NCBI RefSeq assembly: GCF_900142445.1
Contig: NZ_FRAV01000019.1
Location: forward strand, 33,665 to 97,664
Origin: Chryseobacterium polytrichastri
GTDB lineage: Bacteria; Bacteroidota; Bacteroidia; Flavobacteriales; Weeksellaceae
Length of the DNA stretch: 64,000 nt
Direction of reading: 5' to 3'
Shown here: piece after piece, positions 36,170 to 44,918 of the stretch
How the letters are laid out: each line of letters opens with the position of its first letter
How positions within the stretch are numbered: the stretch's first letter is position 1
The notes under the pieces: model-generated
What the model was told of the DNA's origin: nothing
Seen by the model: the letters and a program-made list of their open reading frames with translations, nothing else
Database searches by the model: none
Program-made: the position numbers and the translations under genes

Positions 36170-36212
36170 TACTATATATTTAAGTCGTAATTAATATTAA
36201 TTTTTCAGGTTG

Positions 36213-36242
36213 CAAAGATATAGATTTTTTTATAAGTTCCAA
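36213..36242 (-). promoter_or_regulatory. rpmH promoter
   Basis: Minus strand TTG at 36242-36240, 19-base spacer, TATCTTTG at 36220-36213; the box ends 43 bases before the ATG at 36169. Good match to the flavobacterial consensus. Confidence 0.75.
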
Positions 36243-36396
36243 ACTTAACGCGTCTTTTTTTGGAAAATATTGAATCTTTTTTTTATCACTTATTTTATTA
36301 CGCCCATGGATAAATGACTTAGGCGTAGTTTGAAAATAATGAGTTATGATTTATTTAAAAGCTCTATCTTTGAAGACTCAAATTTAAAGAAAATAA

Positions 36397-37419
36397 ATGT
36401 TTACACCTGCAGAACTTTTAGAAATTAATACACTTCTTATTCCTGAAAACAAAATAGTTATTCTTACACACTATAATCCGGACGGAGATGCTATTGGTTC
36501 TAGCTTAGGCTTAAAGCATTATTTGCATGCAAAAGGAATCAATGCGGAAGTGGTTGTGCCTAACGATTTTCCTAAGTTTCTGAAATGGATGCCTGAGGCT
36601 AGAAAGAATGTTGTTGCTGAATATAAAAGGAAAGTAGCTTTTGATATTATTAATGAAGCGGATGTTATTTTCTGTTTAGATTTCAATTCTCCTGCTAGAA
36701 TTGGTATTTTGGGAGAATGGCTAGTGAAGGCAACAGGTAAGAAAATCCTTATTGATCATCATCAGCAGCCAGAACAGTTTGATTATGTATATTCTGATAC
36801 TGTAATCCCTGCAACTTGTCAAATGGTATATCATTTTATTGAAGCGATGAATGATGAACATTTGGTAAATAAAGATATTGCAGAATGTCTTTATACTGGA
36901 ATAATGACAGATACAGGAGGTTTCCGTTTTCGTTCTACCAGTGCAGCAACGCATAGAATTATTGCTAATCTTATTGAAAAAGGAGCAGATCCTTCTATGA
37001 TAACTTCTAATACATGGGATACCAATACGGTTTCACGTCTTCATTTATTGGCTTTGATCTTAGGAAGAATTGAAGTGGTGAATGAGGGTAAAGTAGCCGT
37101 TTTATATTTAACAAGAAAAGAACTTCAGGAATACGGTTTCCAGAAAGGAGATACCGAAGGTTTTGTTAATTATGGATTGAGTATTGTTGGTGTAAGAATG
37201 TCTGCATTCTTTATGGAAGACTTGTATGATGATTTTATTAAAATATCATTCAGAAGTAAAGATGATGTGGATGTGAATCAGTTTTCAAGAAAATATTTCA
37301 GTGGAGGAGGGCACATCAATGCGGCAGGAGGAAAATCGAATGCTTCTTTACAGGATACGCTTGAAAATTTTAAAGCTAAAGTGGAAGAAGAAACTTTGTC
37401 GCTGAATTTAAATAGCTAA
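36397..37419 (+). CDS. nrnA: Bifunctional oligoribonuclease/PAP phosphatase (DHH family)
   Basis: 340 residues. It degrades very short RNA and dephosphorylates pAp; manganese-dependent. DHH-domain motifs: THYNPDGDAIGSSLGLKHYL (His25, Asp29, Asp31), CLDFNSPARIG (Asp95), IDHHQQP (Asp120-His-His) and TDTGGFRFRST. The DHHA1 substrate domain ends with GGGHINAAGG. It has a TATCTTTGAAGA box at 36365 on the plus strand, 24 bases before the ATG. The gene stands alone. Confidence 0.94.
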   Translation: MFTPAELLEINTLLIPENKIVILTHYNPDGDAIGSSLGLKHYLHAKGINAEVVVPNDFPKFLKWMPEARKNVVAEYKRKVAFDIINEADVIFCLDFNSPARIGILGEWLVKATGKKILIDHHQQPEQFDYVYSDTVIPATCQMVYHFIEAMNDEHLVNKDIAECLYTGIMTDTGGFRFRSTSAATHRIIANLIEKGADPSMITSNTWDTNTVSRLHLLALILGRIEVVNEGKVAVLYLTRKELQEYGFQKGDTEGFVNYGLSIVGVRMSAFFMEDLYDDFIKISFRSKDDVDVNQFSRKYFSGGGHINAAGGKSNASLQDTLENFKAKVEEETLSLNLNS

Positions 37420-37521
37420 ACCTCAATATCTACAAAGACTTTTGCTTTTCATTTTTAAAAGAATCTAAACACTTAATAAAGTGAGAATTCAGATTCGAAA
37501 TAATGATAATGACGTATTTTT

Positions 37522-38334
37522 CTAGCTCGGATCTTGAATGTTAGTTACTTTTTTATAACCTTTTTCTTCAAGCTCTGTGCAAGTATATTCATAAACTTCT
37601 TGAAACATTATGTCAAGATTTTTCTTACTGAATAAACTGAATTTCGTCATTTTTGGGGGATCCAGAAATATATTACAGGATTTCGCTTTAGAGTAAACAG
37701 ATTTTGCTATGGCTAAATGTAAAATCCGGTCAAATTCTTTCATTAGGCTCATGTGCTTGAGCTCTTCGTAACTTATTGAGTTGACGTGTGAACCAATTAA
37801 AAAGTCACACTTGTCAATAATAGGACCTATGGGCAGATTGTCTAAAACACCTCCATCTACATATATTTTATCTCCCATCTTTATGGGTGGAAAAATAAAC
37901 GGAACGCTGGAGGATGCTAAAAGCGGTTGAAAAAGCGGTCCCTCAGAAAAGAAATCTACGATACCTTGTGTCATTTCTGTTGTGGCAACATAGAGAGGGA
38001 TTTTTAAGACTTTAAAATCATCTTCAGGAAAATGATCATTAAATAATTTTAAAATGAAACTAGAGCTGAATATCCCATTTTTAGAAAGCCTTAAATAGGA
38101 TCTTGAAAAAAATGTGGTTTCTTTTACAATTTCTATCATTTCATCAGGCGTTTTACCGAAAGAATAGAAAGCAGCGACGATAGAGCCTGCGCTTGTTCCT
38201 GAAATGATATGTGGTTTCAGATCATATTCTTCCAACGCTTTTAAAACGGCAATATGGGCAATTCCACGCATTCCTCCGCCTGAAAGTGTCAAGCCGATAA
38301 TTGGTTTCTTTTTTTTGAAAGAGAATAGCCCCAT
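37522..38334 (-). CDS. Patatin-like phospholipase (RssA type)
   Basis: 270 residues. The oxyanion hole SGGGMRG (18-24), nucleophile SGTSAGS (Ser48) and catalytic Asp in VDGGVLDNLP are all present, so it should hydrolyse acyl lipids. The substrate is unknown. It lacks a signal peptide and opens with a basic MGLFSFKKKK, so membrane association from the cytoplasm is likely. It is the last gene of the minus-strand run 37522-40538, 49 bases after the lipoprotein gene. Confidence 0.9.
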   Translation of the reverse strand: MGLFSFKKKKPIIGLTLSGGGMRGIAHIAVLKALEEYDLKPHIISGTSAGSIVAAFYSFGKTPDEMIEIVKETTFFSRSYLRLSKNGIFSSSFILKLFNDHFPEDDFKVLKIPLYVATTEMTQGIVDFFSEGPLFQPLLASSSVPFIFPPIKMGDKIYVDGGVLDNLPIGPIIDKCDFLIGSHVNSISYEELKHMSLMKEFDRILHLAIAKSVYSKAKSCNIFLDPPKMTKFSLFSKKNLDIMFQEVYEYTCTELEEKGYKKVTNIQDPS

Positions 38335-38383
38335 TGCTGAATTTAATCTTTACTAAGATACAAGAATTTTTGATATAAAAAGA

Positions 38384-39208
38384 TTAAGGCTCGTCACAAT
38401 CAGAGTCTATTTTTATGAAAAGTGAGTTGAACTCTTTTTCCATTTTCTCATCGTGTAATGGACCTGAAATTTCCTCGTTTGCACAATTTCCCCAGCCAAA
38501 AACTATCAGATCCAAAATAGCGTAATCTTTTTTATCGGGAGAATTTAAACGACTTTCAAACTCATTCCTGATTCTTTGTGGGTCGCTGTTTTTTTTACTC
38601 ATTTCTTCACGCAGTTTTCGCCATTCTTTCACCATTTCATTATCATTAGAATTCAGGGCTTTTATAAAGCGCTCACAATTTTTAGAATATTTTTTATTTA
38701 ATAAAACAGATGGATCAGAGAATGCCATTACTTCTGTCTTTCTAATTTCATATTCGTGTAACAAAGATTGGTACGTTTCTTTTTTTACATTCTGCCAGTA
38801 AGGGGTATTGACAATCTTTAAATTTTCAATTAATTTCTTTTTTTCATTGAAATCTTTTTCTAACTTTTCAAGAATCTGATCTCTGTCCATTCTCACTTGC
38901 TGAAGAGTCTCAAGTTTGAAAACCTGAGGTGTACTCAAAATGACGGAACCTAACTGGAAATATAGTTTATAAGTTCCCTCCAGCTCTTCTTTGGTGTATT
39001 TGTTCTCATCAAAATAAGCTTTGTTTTGACATAACTCTGTTTGAAAATTAAAAATTCCCGGTTTACTTGATTGGGTTTTTAGGCTGTCTTTTGGTGTGCT
39101 TTCTGTAATTGTAGTCGAATCTTTTTGAATAGGATTCTTGGAAACCTGAGTTTCTTTTTTACAACTAAATAATGAAAGAAAAATAATGGAAAGTATATAA
39201 ATTCTCAT
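38384..39208 (-). CDS. Lipoprotein of unknown function
   Basis: 274 residues. Lipobox LSLFSCKKE with Cys16. A Ser/Thr/Lys linker (20-50) leads to a mostly helical domain (KEELEGTYKLYFQLGS, ILEKLEKDFNEKKKLI) with further Cys residues (LCQNKAYF, NCERFIKAL, GNCANEE, DSDCDEP). No family is recognised. It starts 11 bases past the stop of the alpha/beta hydrolase gene. Confidence 0.75.
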   Translation of the reverse strand: MRIYILSIIFLSLFSCKKETQVSKNPIQKDSTTITESTPKDSLKTQSSKPGIFNFQTELCQNKAYFDENKYTKEELEGTYKLYFQLGSVILSTPQVFKLETLQQVRMDRDQILEKLEKDFNEKKKLIENLKIVNTPYWQNVKKETYQSLLHEYEIRKTEVMAFSDPSVLLNKKYSKNCERFIKALNSNDNEMVKEWRKLREEMSKKNSDPQRIRNEFESRLNSPDKKDYAILDLIVFGWGNCANEEISGPLHDEKMEKEFNSLFIKIDSDCDEP

Positions 39209-39219
39209 AGATGAATTTT

Positions 39220-40002
39220 TTAAAGAACTAAATTTTTCGGCATATTGTGAAGAAGTTCTGTATTGATGATTTCTGCACAGATAATTGGTTTTTCCCAGTG
39301 TCCGTTATGTCCGCAATCAAGAACGTAAGATTTGATATTGGTTCGGTCGGGAAGGTTTTTGATAGTTTTTTCTGTTTTTACAGCATTGTCGTGTTTTCCT
39401 GCAATAACTAAAATTTTAGCTTCAAGATTTTCTAACACATGTTTTTTATCGGTTCTGTCTACCATGCCTTTTACACAGGCTAAGGCTCCTAAATTATTGG
39501 TGGAAAGAGCAATTTTCAAAGCCGTTTCTATTTTTCCTTCCAGAATGTCTCTTTCGTTTGGATTAAATAAATTAGGAATTCCCGCTCTTGCGTAATGTGC
39601 AAAAGCATCTTTGATAATCCTATAGCTTTTTATGCGTTGTTCTTTCTTTTCTTCATCATCAGGAAAATAGGTGGAGAAAAATAGTGTTAAGCTTTTCAAT
39701 GTTTCAGGGTGTTTTTCAGCAAATGCTAATGAGATATAACCTCCCATTGAATGTCCCAATAAATGAACTTTATTTAATTTCTGATGATCTAAAACTTTCT
39801 TCACTTCATCAGCCATTAAATCAATACTGTGGATTTCTCCTAAAACTTCGGATTTACCATGACCGGGAAGATCTATTTTTAATAGTGAAAAATTTTCAGA
39901 CAAATGAGGTTCCATGTCGCTCCAAATAGAACTGTTTTCCATGAAACCATGAAGCAGTACCAATGTCTCTTTTCCGTTTCCTTTTCTCTCGAAATGTAGC
40001 AT
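39220..40002 (-). CDS. Alpha/beta hydrolase
   Basis: 260 residues. The fold motifs are LVLLHGFMENSSIWSDMEPH (oxyanion HG), the nucleophile elbow GHSMGG (Ser in the first 95 residues), VIAGKHDNAVK with the catalytic Asp, and CGHNGHWEKP with the catalytic His. It resembles esterase/haloperoxidase-type and MhpC/BioH-like enzymes. The substrate cannot be told from sequence. It lies between two lipoprotein genes. Confidence 0.88.
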   Translation of the reverse strand: MLHFERKGNGKETLVLLHGFMENSSIWSDMEPHLSENFSLLKIDLPGHGKSEVLGEIHSIDLMADEVKKVLDHQKLNKVHLLGHSMGGYISLAFAEKHPETLKSLTLFFSTYFPDDEEKKEQRIKSYRIIKDAFAHYARAGIPNLFNPNERDILEGKIETALKIALSTNNLGALACVKGMVDRTDKKHVLENLEAKILVIAGKHDNAVKTEKTIKNLPDRTNIKSYVLDCGHNGHWEKPIICAEIINTELLHNMPKNLVL

Positions 40003-40013
40003 AGTTTCAAATA

Positions 40014-40538
40014 TTAAAAGTGAATGTCAATATAATCAACAAATCCCGAACCATTTACCATATCCTGAAGTCTCCAGGTTTTTCCGCCGTCTTTAGACAT
40101 AAATGTTTTTGTTCCTTTTCGGGCATAGGTTTTTCCGTTGTCGTTTGAAGAAATGCTCTGCGTAATGTCTCCTGTGAAGTTAAGATGCTTAGGGGAAACA
40201 ACAATTGCAGATCCTTTAATGGTTATAAAATCTTTTCCGGATTTAATATTTCCTGAAACATCATAGTCGTCTCTACCCATTTTTTTGAAATTCACAGAAC
40301 CTGATTTTGTTGATGAATTCTGGCTTTGGTACGTGAATTTATGATCTCCGCTAAAATCTTTAAAATTATTTTCGCTGTTTTTAGCTTTAATACTGTCATT
40401 CATTTTGGTTCTGACCGCATTAATAGAATCAATGATTTTTGTGCTGTCTGATGGGTTGGGTGTAGGTTGTGTTTCTTTTTTTGAACATGAAACCATTAAG
40501 GCTATAATAGCAATTGCGGTAATTAGATTTTTCATCAA
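40014..40538 (-). CDS. Small lipoprotein of unknown function
   Basis: 174 residues; ATG 40538 or the adjacent second Met. Lipobox LMVSCSKKE with Cys18, then a Pro/Thr/Ser linker and a beta-rich domain (GDHKFTYQSQNSSTKSGSVN, DYDVSGNIKSGKDFITIKGS) that could be a small beta-barrel, similar in style to calycin-like periplasmic proteins. No family was recognised. 61 bases separate it from the ExbD gene upstream. Confidence 0.75.
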   Translation of the reverse strand: MMKNLITAIAIIALMVSCSKKETQPTPNPSDSTKIIDSINAVRTKMNDSIKAKNSENNFKDFSGDHKFTYQSQNSSTKSGSVNFKKMGRDDYDVSGNIKSGKDFITIKGSAIVVSPKHLNFTGDITQSISSNDNGKTYARKGTKTFMSKDGGKTWRLQDMVNGSGFVDYIDIHF

Positions 40539-40570
40539 TACTTAAAATTATAATCTCAAATGTAAATAAA

Positions 40571-40595
40571 AAAGAGCATTTTAAAAATGCCCTTT
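40571..40595 (-). terminator. Terminator after the solitary exbD
   Basis: AAAGGGCATTT / AAATGCTCTTT on the minus strand (one G-U pair), 3-base loop, followed by TTTATTTACA. It is 5 bases past the gene stop at 40600. Confidence 0.82.
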
Positions 40596-40599
40596 CGTA

Positions 40600-41115
40600 T
40601 TATTTTGTTAATTCCTCGTAAACTTTCTTTTCCCAAGGTTTTATGTCTGTAACTCCGTATCGTTCTTTTTTAGAAATGGCGATATTATCTAAGATATCTA
40701 CGAAATTTTTGTAGTTTGCCTTATCGGTAGGTTCAATAATAACTGTGAAGTTTTCTTTAACTGGTGCATTTTGATAGGCTTCAGAAATAATCTTTGAAAT
40801 CTTCACACCGCTAAAATCTGTTTCTTTTAAATTACCTGTATTTAAATCTTGCTTGTCTTGTTGATGGTAGAATACTCTGTTGTCTTTTCCAAGAATAAAC
40901 GTTACTTGGTTTTTAACATCAACTACGTTTGTTGTTGGTATTGGACTTTTCGCAGGCAATCCCAGATCCATCACGTTAGGTTTTGTAAAGTTGGTGGTAA
41001 ACATAAAAAAGGTGATTAATAAAAACCCTAAATCTACCATTGGAGTCATGTCAACTCTGATCAATTTTTTCTTTTGCTTGCCTCCTTGTTTTTCTTGTGC
41101 AATTACTTCAGCCAT
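40600..41115 (-). CDS. ExbD/TolR biopolymer transport protein (solitary paralogue)
   Basis: 171 residues, very like the second exbD at 58510: both contain RVDMTPMVDLGFLLITFFMF with the essential Asp in MVDLGF, and both end near KNFVDILD and YGVTDVKPWE or YGVTDIKPWE. One transmembrane segment (about 25-47) and a periplasmic domain are expected. ExbD works with ExbB to convert proton flow into TonB or other energising. No exbB or tonB is beside it, so it must use another ExbB, perhaps that at 56966. Confidence 0.92.
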   Translation of the reverse strand: MAEVIAQEKQGGKQKKKLIRVDMTPMVDLGFLLITFFMFTTNFTKPNVMDLGLPAKSPIPTTNVVDVKNQVTFILGKDNRVFYHQQDKQDLNTGNLKETDFSGVKISKIISEAYQNAPVKENFTVIIEPTDKANYKNFVDILDNIAISKKERYGVTDIKPWEKKVYEELTK

Positions 41116-41354
41116 GATTACTATTTTTTAAATGTTAAACAGTTTGTAATAAAGAGTGATTTGTTTTTTTTTATTTGAAGGAATCAATACAAAGTCTATA
41201 CCTAAATTACATAAATGGTGTAAAATATTTAAAAATGATTATTATTTGTTAATATTATGTTGTATTCTTTTTTAATTGTATAAAGTTTTGTGATATTTTA
41301 AGTGTTTGATTATAGTTTCGTTAAACTCTTTTGTCTGTTATTTTTACAATAAAA
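41116..41354. other. Spacer between exbD paralogue and dsbD, no gene seen
   Basis: About 240 very AT-rich bases. It holds the promoter region of the solitary exbD (minus); a clean TAnnTTTG box was not found. The dsbD terminator lies at its right edge. Confidence 0.55.
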
Positions 41355-41383
41355 AAAACTCACACTTTTCAGCGTGAGTTTTT
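41355..41383 (-). terminator. Terminator after dsbD
   Basis: On the minus strand AAAAACTCAC pairs with GTGAGTTTTT around a short loop, followed by TTTTTTTATTG. It is about 18 bases past the dsbD stop at 41402. Confidence 0.8.
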
Positions 41384-41401
41384 AGTAATATTTTGAATTT
41401 T

Positions 41402-43468
41402 TTATTTATTCTTTTTGTAATAATTAACACCACATTCCAAGAATTTTTTGAAATCTTCTTTCGGCATATATCCTGAAACCGGAGCATTGATTACTTTTCC
41501 GTCCGGAGTTATCAAAACGTAGTGGGGTTGAGAGTTATTATTAAAATTAACTTGTTGGAACAAACTCCATCTGTCTCCAATTGTTTTTACTTTTTTAACT
41601 TGGCCCTCGCCCAAATCAATCTTCGTTTTTTGATCTTCAGGAAGTTCTTCTTTGTCATCAACATATAATGAAGCTAATACAATATCATTTTGAAGAATAG
41701 GTAAGATATCCGGTTCACTCCAAACAAATTCTTCCATTTTTCTACAGTTTTCACAACCGTAGCCAGTGAAGTCAATTAAAACAGGTTTATCTTCTTTTTT
41801 AGCTAATTCAAGAGCTTTGAAGAAGTCATGTTCAGGATGCATTCCCAAAATTCCATCTTTTTCATCGTGGAAATAGCTAACATTCAATGGAGGTAGAATT
41901 CCGCTTAACAATTGCAGTTTCGGACGTTCTGAAGGAACTAATCCTTGAATCATATAAATAACGAAACCAATTCCTAACACTCCTAAAATTTTTCTACCGA
42001 TAGAGATTTTAGGTTTCTTATCATCGTGTGGAAATCTTATGATTCCGAATAAATATAAAGCTAATCCGATTGCGATAATGATCCATATTCCGATGAACAG
42101 TTCTCTTTTTAATAAGAATGTTTTAGAAACTAAATCTGCTTTTGACAAGAATTTTAAGGCTAATGCTAGTTCTATAAATCCTAAAACAACTTTTACCGTA
42201 TTCATCCATCCTCCTGATTTTGGAAGACTTTGTAATGCTTGTGGGAATAGTGCCAACAATCCGAAAATAATGGCCCAAGCTAAACCAAACCCTGTTAAAG
42301 CTAAGGTTAACAGCGTTGGAATATGAGATGAACCTGATAATGATCCTCCTAATAAACTTCCTAAAATAGGACCTGTACAAGAGAAAGATACAATTACCAA
42401 AGTTAAAGCCATAAAGAATATACCGATGATTCCACCAGCTTCTTCTGCTTTTGAAGATTTATTTGCAATTGAGCTTGGTAACGAAATGTCGTAATATCCA
42501 AAGAAACTTCCCGCGAAGAAGATGAATATGATAAAGAATACAATATTCAACCAAATGCTTGTAGAAATTTCATTGAAGACGTTTCCTGCAATTCCATCAA
42601 TTAAATGAAAAGGAACGCTTAATAAAACAAAGATCAAGAGAATAAAAAATCCGTACATCAGTGCATCTCTTTTGCCTTTTGATTTATCTTTATTCCCTTT
42701 TGTAAAGAAGGAAACTGTTAGAGGAATCATTGGGAAAACACATGGTGTTAACAATGCAATTAATCCTCCGATAAATCCTAGGAATAAGTACGTCCAATAA
42801 TTTTCACTGTCTTTCACAGCTGCTGTTCCGCAATCTGTTAAAGGTTTTTGAAAATCAATAGATTCTATTTTTAATTGTTTTGGATCTAGCTTTGAAACTT
42901 CTTTTACTGTCATTTCTCCTTTTCCGGGATCAGCAGTTACTGTTTCAACCATTTTAGCAGAATCTTTAGTAGGTTCTACTATATCAGCAGTAACTTCTTC
43001 AGTTGCCCCTTTTGGAGTTACTTTTTGATTGAATTCTAGTGTGTTTGGAGCTAAACAAACGCGGTCGTCACAAGTTTGATAAGTAATTTCTGCAACCACA
43101 TCGCCAGGTTTTGTTCCGTCTTTTAATTTAAACTTTTGTTTAAAGCCGGCGCTGTTGGAATAGAAGATAATCTTTCCGCCAAAGGCTTCAGAAAATTCTT
43201 CATGTTTTTTACCTGTTTCTGTGAACTTCCCAATCAGTTCAATATTTTTACCTGAAACTTTATATTCTGTAGGGATTCCGGTGTCTTCAGGAATGTCTTT
43301 AGAATAAATATGCCAACCGCTTTCCATTGTTGCATTCAACACGGCTTCATATTGGTTGTTTCCTAATTCGTTAACCGTAAGTTTAAATTTTACAGGATTT
43401 TTGATTTGTGCATTAATTCCTGTTGCTAAAAACAGCAGAATTAATAAAAACCAGTTTTTAAATTTCAT
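41402..43468 (-). CDS. dsbD: Thiol:disulfide interchange protein DsbD
   Basis: 688 residues. It moves electrons from cytoplasmic thioredoxin across the inner membrane to periplasmic reductases. A signal peptide (ending TGINA, then Q) leads to an N-terminal DsbDalpha-like domain containing TYQTCDDRVCLAPNTLEF. About eight membrane helices follow, with the catalytic Cys regions LTPCVFPMIPLTVSFF and SFSCTGPILGSLLGG. The C-terminal thioredoxin-like domain holds CENC (572-575). All three redox Cys pairs appear to be present. It ends at its own terminator and lies 353 bases from the thioredoxin gene upstream. Confidence 0.95.
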   Translation of the reverse strand: MKFKNWFLLILLFLATGINAQIKNPVKFKLTVNELGNNQYEAVLNATMESGWHIYSKDIPEDTGIPTEYKVSGKNIELIGKFTETGKKHEEFSEAFGGKIIFYSNSAGFKQKFKLKDGTKPGDVVAEITYQTCDDRVCLAPNTLEFNQKVTPKGATEEVTADIVEPTKDSAKMVETVTADPGKGEMTVKEVSKLDPKQLKIESIDFQKPLTDCGTAAVKDSENYWTYLFLGFIGGLIALLTPCVFPMIPLTVSFFTKGNKDKSKGKRDALMYGFFILLIFVLLSVPFHLIDGIAGNVFNEISTSIWLNIVFFIIFIFFAGSFFGYYDISLPSSIANKSSKAEEAGGIIGIFFMALTLVIVSFSCTGPILGSLLGGSLSGSSHIPTLLTLALTGFGLAWAIIFGLLALFPQALQSLPKSGGWMNTVKVVLGFIELALALKFLSKADLVSKTFLLKRELFIGIWIIIAIGLALYLFGIIRFPHDDKKPKISIGRKILGVLGIGFVIYMIQGLVPSERPKLQLLSGILPPLNVSYFHDEKDGILGMHPEHDFFKALELAKKEDKPVLIDFTGYGCENCRKMEEFVWSEPDILPILQNDIVLASLYVDDKEELPEDQKTKIDLGEGQVKKVKTIGDRWSLFQQVNFNNNSQPHYVLITPDGKVINAPVSGYMPKEDFKKFLECGVNYYKKNK

Positions 43469-43737
43469 TTTACTTTAATTAAAAATTTTGAGAATATTGT
43501 TTCGTTTTCTCATCCCTTGCATATGGTTTGCCTTATCTTAATGATAGAATTCCGAGAACAGAATTTTTTCTTTAAGGCTAAGATCCATTTTTTTTCTTCG
43601 CTAAAATAGCTAATTTTTCGTCCTTAAAAAAACGAAGGAACCCTCTTTTTCCTAAGAATTCTTTCAATAAAAGATGTTCGTTGATGTATTTACCTTAGCA
43701 GTAACAGAAATACGTATTCTTTTTACTAAAAATGTTG
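43469..43737. other. Spacer upstream of dsbD, no gene seen
   Basis: About 270 AT-rich bases between dsbD and the terminator of the thioredoxin gene. It would carry the dsbD promoter, but no clean TAnnTTTG on the minus strand was found and no small gene is apparent. Confidence 0.55.
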
Positions 43738-43763
43738 TGAGAAAATCCCTATTGATTTTCTCA
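43738..43763 (-). terminator. Terminator after the thioredoxin gene
   Basis: A perfect 10-bp stem (TGAGAAAATC / GATTTTCTCA) with a 6-base loop, followed on the minus strand by ACAACATTTTTAG. It lies 58 bases past the stop at 43822. Confidence 0.7.
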
Positions 43764-43821
43764 ATATGTTCAATACCTGATTCGGCAATTTACCTGATTC
43801 TCTTTTCTCCAGCTATCTTTT

Positions 43822-44277
43822 TTATTTTTTCTTCTCTAATGTTTTTGGAGGTTTTTCAGTGGAGATTTTATCCACAACAGCCATTCCAACTGTGGAGAAC
43901 TGCTCAGCATTATAATACCCAAAGTCATATTGAACTAATTTTCCTTCAGAATCTAAAAATAAAAATGATGGGAAATTCACAATTTTGAATTCTTTTGCCA
44001 ATGCTACACCTTCTTTTTCTGCGTCTATCGCAAGATTTACAAAGTTTTTATTGAATATGTCTCCAACTTTAGGATCGGGGAAAGTATTTTTCTGCATCAA
44101 TTTACAAGGACCACACCAAGTGGTGTATATATCTATGAAAATGAGTTTGTTTTCTTTTTTAGCGATCTTTTTGGCTGCTTCCAAATCAATTTTTTGAAAA
44201 TCAATACCTTTCTTACTTTGTGCATTAGCGGAAACTCCGATGATTAGGCACAGACTGAATATGATTGTTTTAAACAT
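43822..44277 (-). CDS. Secreted thioredoxin-family protein
   Basis: 151 residues from ATG 44277 (MFKTIIFSLCLIIGVSANAQ); an in-frame Met 11 codons upstream would spoil the signal peptide. Signal peptide 1-19. The active site YTTWCGPCKLM has the classical CGPC (55-58). The downstream cis-Pro region is FKIVNFPSFLFLD. It belongs to the periplasmic TlpA/thioredoxin-like group that receives electrons from DsbD, whose gene is next on the same strand. Confidence 0.92.
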   Translation of the reverse strand: MFKTIIFSLCLIIGVSANAQSKKGIDFQKIDLEAAKKIAKKENKLIFIDIYTTWCGPCKLMQKNTFPDPKVGDIFNKNFVNLAIDAEKEGVALAKEFKIVNFPSFLFLDSEGKLVQYDFGYYNAEQFSTVGMAVVDKISTEKPPKTLEKKK

Positions 44278-44357
44278 AATGTTGATATTTATTATAAGTT
44301 CCAAAAACAAAAAAAAATCACCCGTCTTTTCGAATGTTTTTTATAATGTATTGTATT

Positions 44358-44918
44358 TCAGTGTTGAAAATAATCGTTGTTTTTAATTTTTCTAATTTGT
44401 TCTACACATTTATGCTTCTGATTTTGTGCATTATGCTTACTGGTATATTGATATTTACTTTGAATCTCTTCAATACTTTTATTTTTCATAAAAATATCCT
44501 GAATTAAGTTTTTGCAATGCGTAGATATAGAATTGATATACACATTAAGTTTATCCCAATAGTCCCGCTCGTTTTCAATAGCCAAATTGATCTCTTCTTG
44601 ATGGGTGGCGTAATAATTTTCCGGAATTTCTATGAAAAACTGTTTGTTTCTAAGCTTTTTCAACCATAAGTTTTTAGAAATCCCTGAAATGTAATAACCA
44701 AGACAAGTGTGCGCTTTGAAGTCGTCAGTAAATAACTTTTCGTATAAAATAACCAATGAATCCTGAAAAATGTCTTTGGCATCCTCTAGATTTCCTTTAT
44801 TATTAAGAACAAATTTTTTAGTGTATGTAAAGTATTGTTGATATAAAATGGCAAAAGCTACATTGCTGTTTCTCTTAAAATCATCTATTGCTAGAGTATT
44901 TGTTGTTTTTCTGTCCAT
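44358..44918 (-). CDS. ECF-type RNA polymerase sigma factor
   Basis: 186 residues. Region 2 is visible as AFAILYQQYFTYTKKFV and DAKDIFQDSLVILYEKL, region 4 as SIEEIQSKYQYTSKHNAQNQ followed by KCVEQIRK, so the two-domain ECF layout is complete. No anti-sigma factor gene is adjacent. The start lies 28 bases inside the 3' end of tilS, which suggests translational coupling. It carries Cys residues in THTCLGYY-type, STHCKNLI and KHKCVEQ positions; whether they sense redox is speculation. Confidence 0.88.
   Translation of the reverse strand: MDRKTTNTLAIDDFKRNSNVAFAILYQQYFTYTKKFVLNNKGNLEDAKDIFQDSLVILYEKLFTDDFKAHTCLGYYISGISKNLWLKKLRNKQFFIEIPENYYATHQEEINLAIENERDYWDKLNVYINSISTHCKNLIQDIFMKNKSIEEIQSKYQYTSKHNAQNQKHKCVEQIRKIKNNDYFQH

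Noticed and set aside
43674..43988. A plus-strand gene in the spacer near the thioredoxin gene
   Set aside because: The frame lies mostly antisense to the thioredoxin gene, has no family resemblance and contradicts the terminator found there.
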